Positions 63,133 through 64,000 of a DNA stretch of 64,000 nt are shown in pieces. The position numbers and the translations under genes are program-made. Source of the DNA: Dictyobacter kobayashii (lineage in GTDB: Bacteria; Chloroflexota; Ktedonobacteria; Ktedonobacterales; Ktedonobacteraceae). The first letter of the stretch is position 1. Each line of letters begins with the position of its first letter. The notes under the pieces are model-generated. The model had not been told where the DNA came from and ran no database searches. It saw only the letters and a program-made list of their open reading frames with translations. The stretch lies in contig NZ_BIFS01000002.1 of the NCBI RefSeq assembly GCF_003967555.1, positions 2,542,001 through 2,606,000 of the forward strand, read 5' to 3'.

Positions 63133-64000
63133 ATGGAAAAGCAATCTATACAAAGCGATGAGGTGCTGGCAAAGATCGAGCGCAGCCGACAGGCACGCCG
63201 CCACAAATTCTACCTGCGCGATGAACATGTCACCCTCAGTCATGGTAGCGGTGGCAAGGCCACCCACAACTTAATCGAAGGCATCTTCGCCCCCGCATTT
63301 GCGAATACCGTGCTGGACCGTATGGAGGATGCAGCCACCATCACCATTGGGGAGCAGCGCCTGGCCTTCACAACCGATAGCTATGTGGTTAATCCGCTCT
63401 TTTTCGCCGGTGGCGATATCGGCAAACTGGCCGTGCATGGCACTATCAACGATCTATCGATGGCCGGGGCCGATCCATTATATCTTTCCGTGGGCATCAT
63501 TCTGGAAGAGGGCTTCTCGATGGAGCAATTGAAGCGCATCGTGGATTCCATGGCCCGGGCGGCCCATGAGGCCGGCGTCCTGATCGTGACAGGTGATACC
63601 AAGGTGGTGCAGCGCAACAAGGCCGATGGCATCTTTATTAACACGGCGGGCGTGGGCGTAGTGCGTGCGACCGCGAATGTGGGACAGACACAGGTGCAGC
63701 CGGGAGATCGGGTATTGCTCAGTGGCGCGATTGGCGATCATGGCGTAGCTATCATGATGGCTCGTGAAGAACTGGATATCGAGACCGATGTGGAGAGCGA
63801 TAGCGCCCCCTTGCATACGCTGGTAGCGGCCCTGTTGGATAGCATTGGCACCAGTCTCCACTGCCTGAAAGATCCCACGCGTGGAGGCGTGGCGACCGCC
63901 CTCAACGAGATTGCCCTGGGGGCTGAGGTCTCGATTGCCCTGGATGAGCAGTCTATCCCGGTGCATGAAGGTGTAAGAGGAGCCTGCGAAATTTTAGGGC
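63133..64000 (+). CDS. hypE: Hydrogenase maturation protein HypE, 3' end outside window
   Basis: 289 codons present; the usual length is about 340-350. Motifs: LSHGSGGKATHNLIEG, DAATITIGEQRLAFTTDSY, VHGTINDLSMAGADPLYLSV and LKDPTRGGVATALNEIA. HypE dehydrates the carbamoyl group donated by HypF to make cyanide ligands; its C-terminal Cys lies beyond the window. ATG 63133 has GGAGG upstream. hypF has not appeared and may follow. Confidence 0.95.
   Translation, partial: MEKQSIQSDEVLAKIERSRQARRHKFYLRDEHVTLSHGSGGKATHNLIEGIFAPAFANTVLDRMEDAATITIGEQRLAFTTDSYVVNPLFFAGGDIGKLAVHGTINDLSMAGADPLYLSVGIILEEGFSMEQLKRIVDSMARAAHEAGVLIVTGDTKVVQRNKADGIFINTAGVGVVRATANVGQTQVQPGDRVLLSGAIGDHGVAIMMAREELDIETDVESDSAPLHTLVAALLDSIGTSLHCLKDPTRGGVATALNEIALGAEVSIALDEQSIPVHEGVRGACEILG

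Overview
This looks like a chromosomal window from a large-genome aerobic soil bacterium of the phylum Chloroflexota, most likely class Ktedonobacteria. That is inferred from gene content: a group 1h high-affinity [NiFe]-hydrogenase with its companion genes, many short orphan genes and abundant palindromic intergenic repeats. No rRNA, tRNA or CRISPR array was recognised. A major caveat runs through everything: about 20 frame breaks were found in otherwise well-conserved genes. All but one are explained by one missing base in a short homopolymer run, almost always G or C. I read them as probable sequencing errors rather than pseudogenes and annotate each affected gene over its full repaired span.

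Layout. 1-5.1 kb: a PEP synthase-like protein (5' end outside the window, five frame breaks), then an ECF sigma factor with a membrane anti-sigma/PQQ-propeller partner. 5.1-9.0 kb: small proteins, an N-terminally short histidine kinase, a membrane-anchored alpha/beta hydrolase and a metallo-beta-lactamase-fold protein. 9.1-14.5 kb: HAD phosphatase, S1-domain RNA-binding protein, and a heterodimeric ABC exporter with a long leader. 15-24.5 kb: calcineurin-type phosphatase, PLDc_N-like membrane protein, a MocR regulator divergent from an AhpD-like protein, a PAS/GAF histidine kinase, a luciferase-like oxidoreductase and an OFA-family MFS transporter. 25-29 kb: peptide/nickel-type ABC importer (binding protein and two permeases, no ATPases). 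29.8-31 kb: ohr/ohrR organic-peroxide module around a 58-bp perfect palindrome. 31-36 kb: WD40 protein, a REP-associated tyrosine transposase beside REP-like inverted repeats, azlCD, and a CGNR zinc-finger regulator. 36-43 kb: a YtfQRT-YjfF-type sugar ABC transporter, a hairpin-rich tandem array, and an ArsR-type regulator. 43-51.4 kb: FAS1 protein, SDR, CDP-alcohol phosphatidyltransferase, glycine-zipper stress protein, glycosyltransferase, a Clp_N/degenerate-AAA/zinc-ribbon protein and an ADP-forming acyl-CoA synthetase.

51.8-64 kb is the most coherent system: a near-continuous plus-strand operon for an O2-tolerant, high-affinity group 1h [NiFe]-hydrogenase. Order: hhyS, hhyL, a NifU-domain protein, DUF5947-like, DUF6084-like, an unrecognised 350-aa protein, a maturation protease with an extra N-terminal domain, a 39-aa single-span membrane peptide, then hypA, hypB, hypC, a degenerate SIS protein, a second divergent HypC, an intact-looking SIS protein, hypD and hypE (cut by the window end). 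Such enzymes are known to scavenge atmospheric H2 and feed electrons to respiration during starvation. The accessory genes here, especially the paired SIS/HypC proteins, the unknown 350-aa protein and the membrane microprotein, are the best candidates for undescribed biology.

Intergenic DNA is rich in repeats: four copies of a dispersed long-hairpin element whose stems differ in sequence but stay complementary, a 440-bp fold-back element, REP-like repeats at the transposase, six 93-bp tandem units that each carry three hairpins, and shorter tandem arrays.
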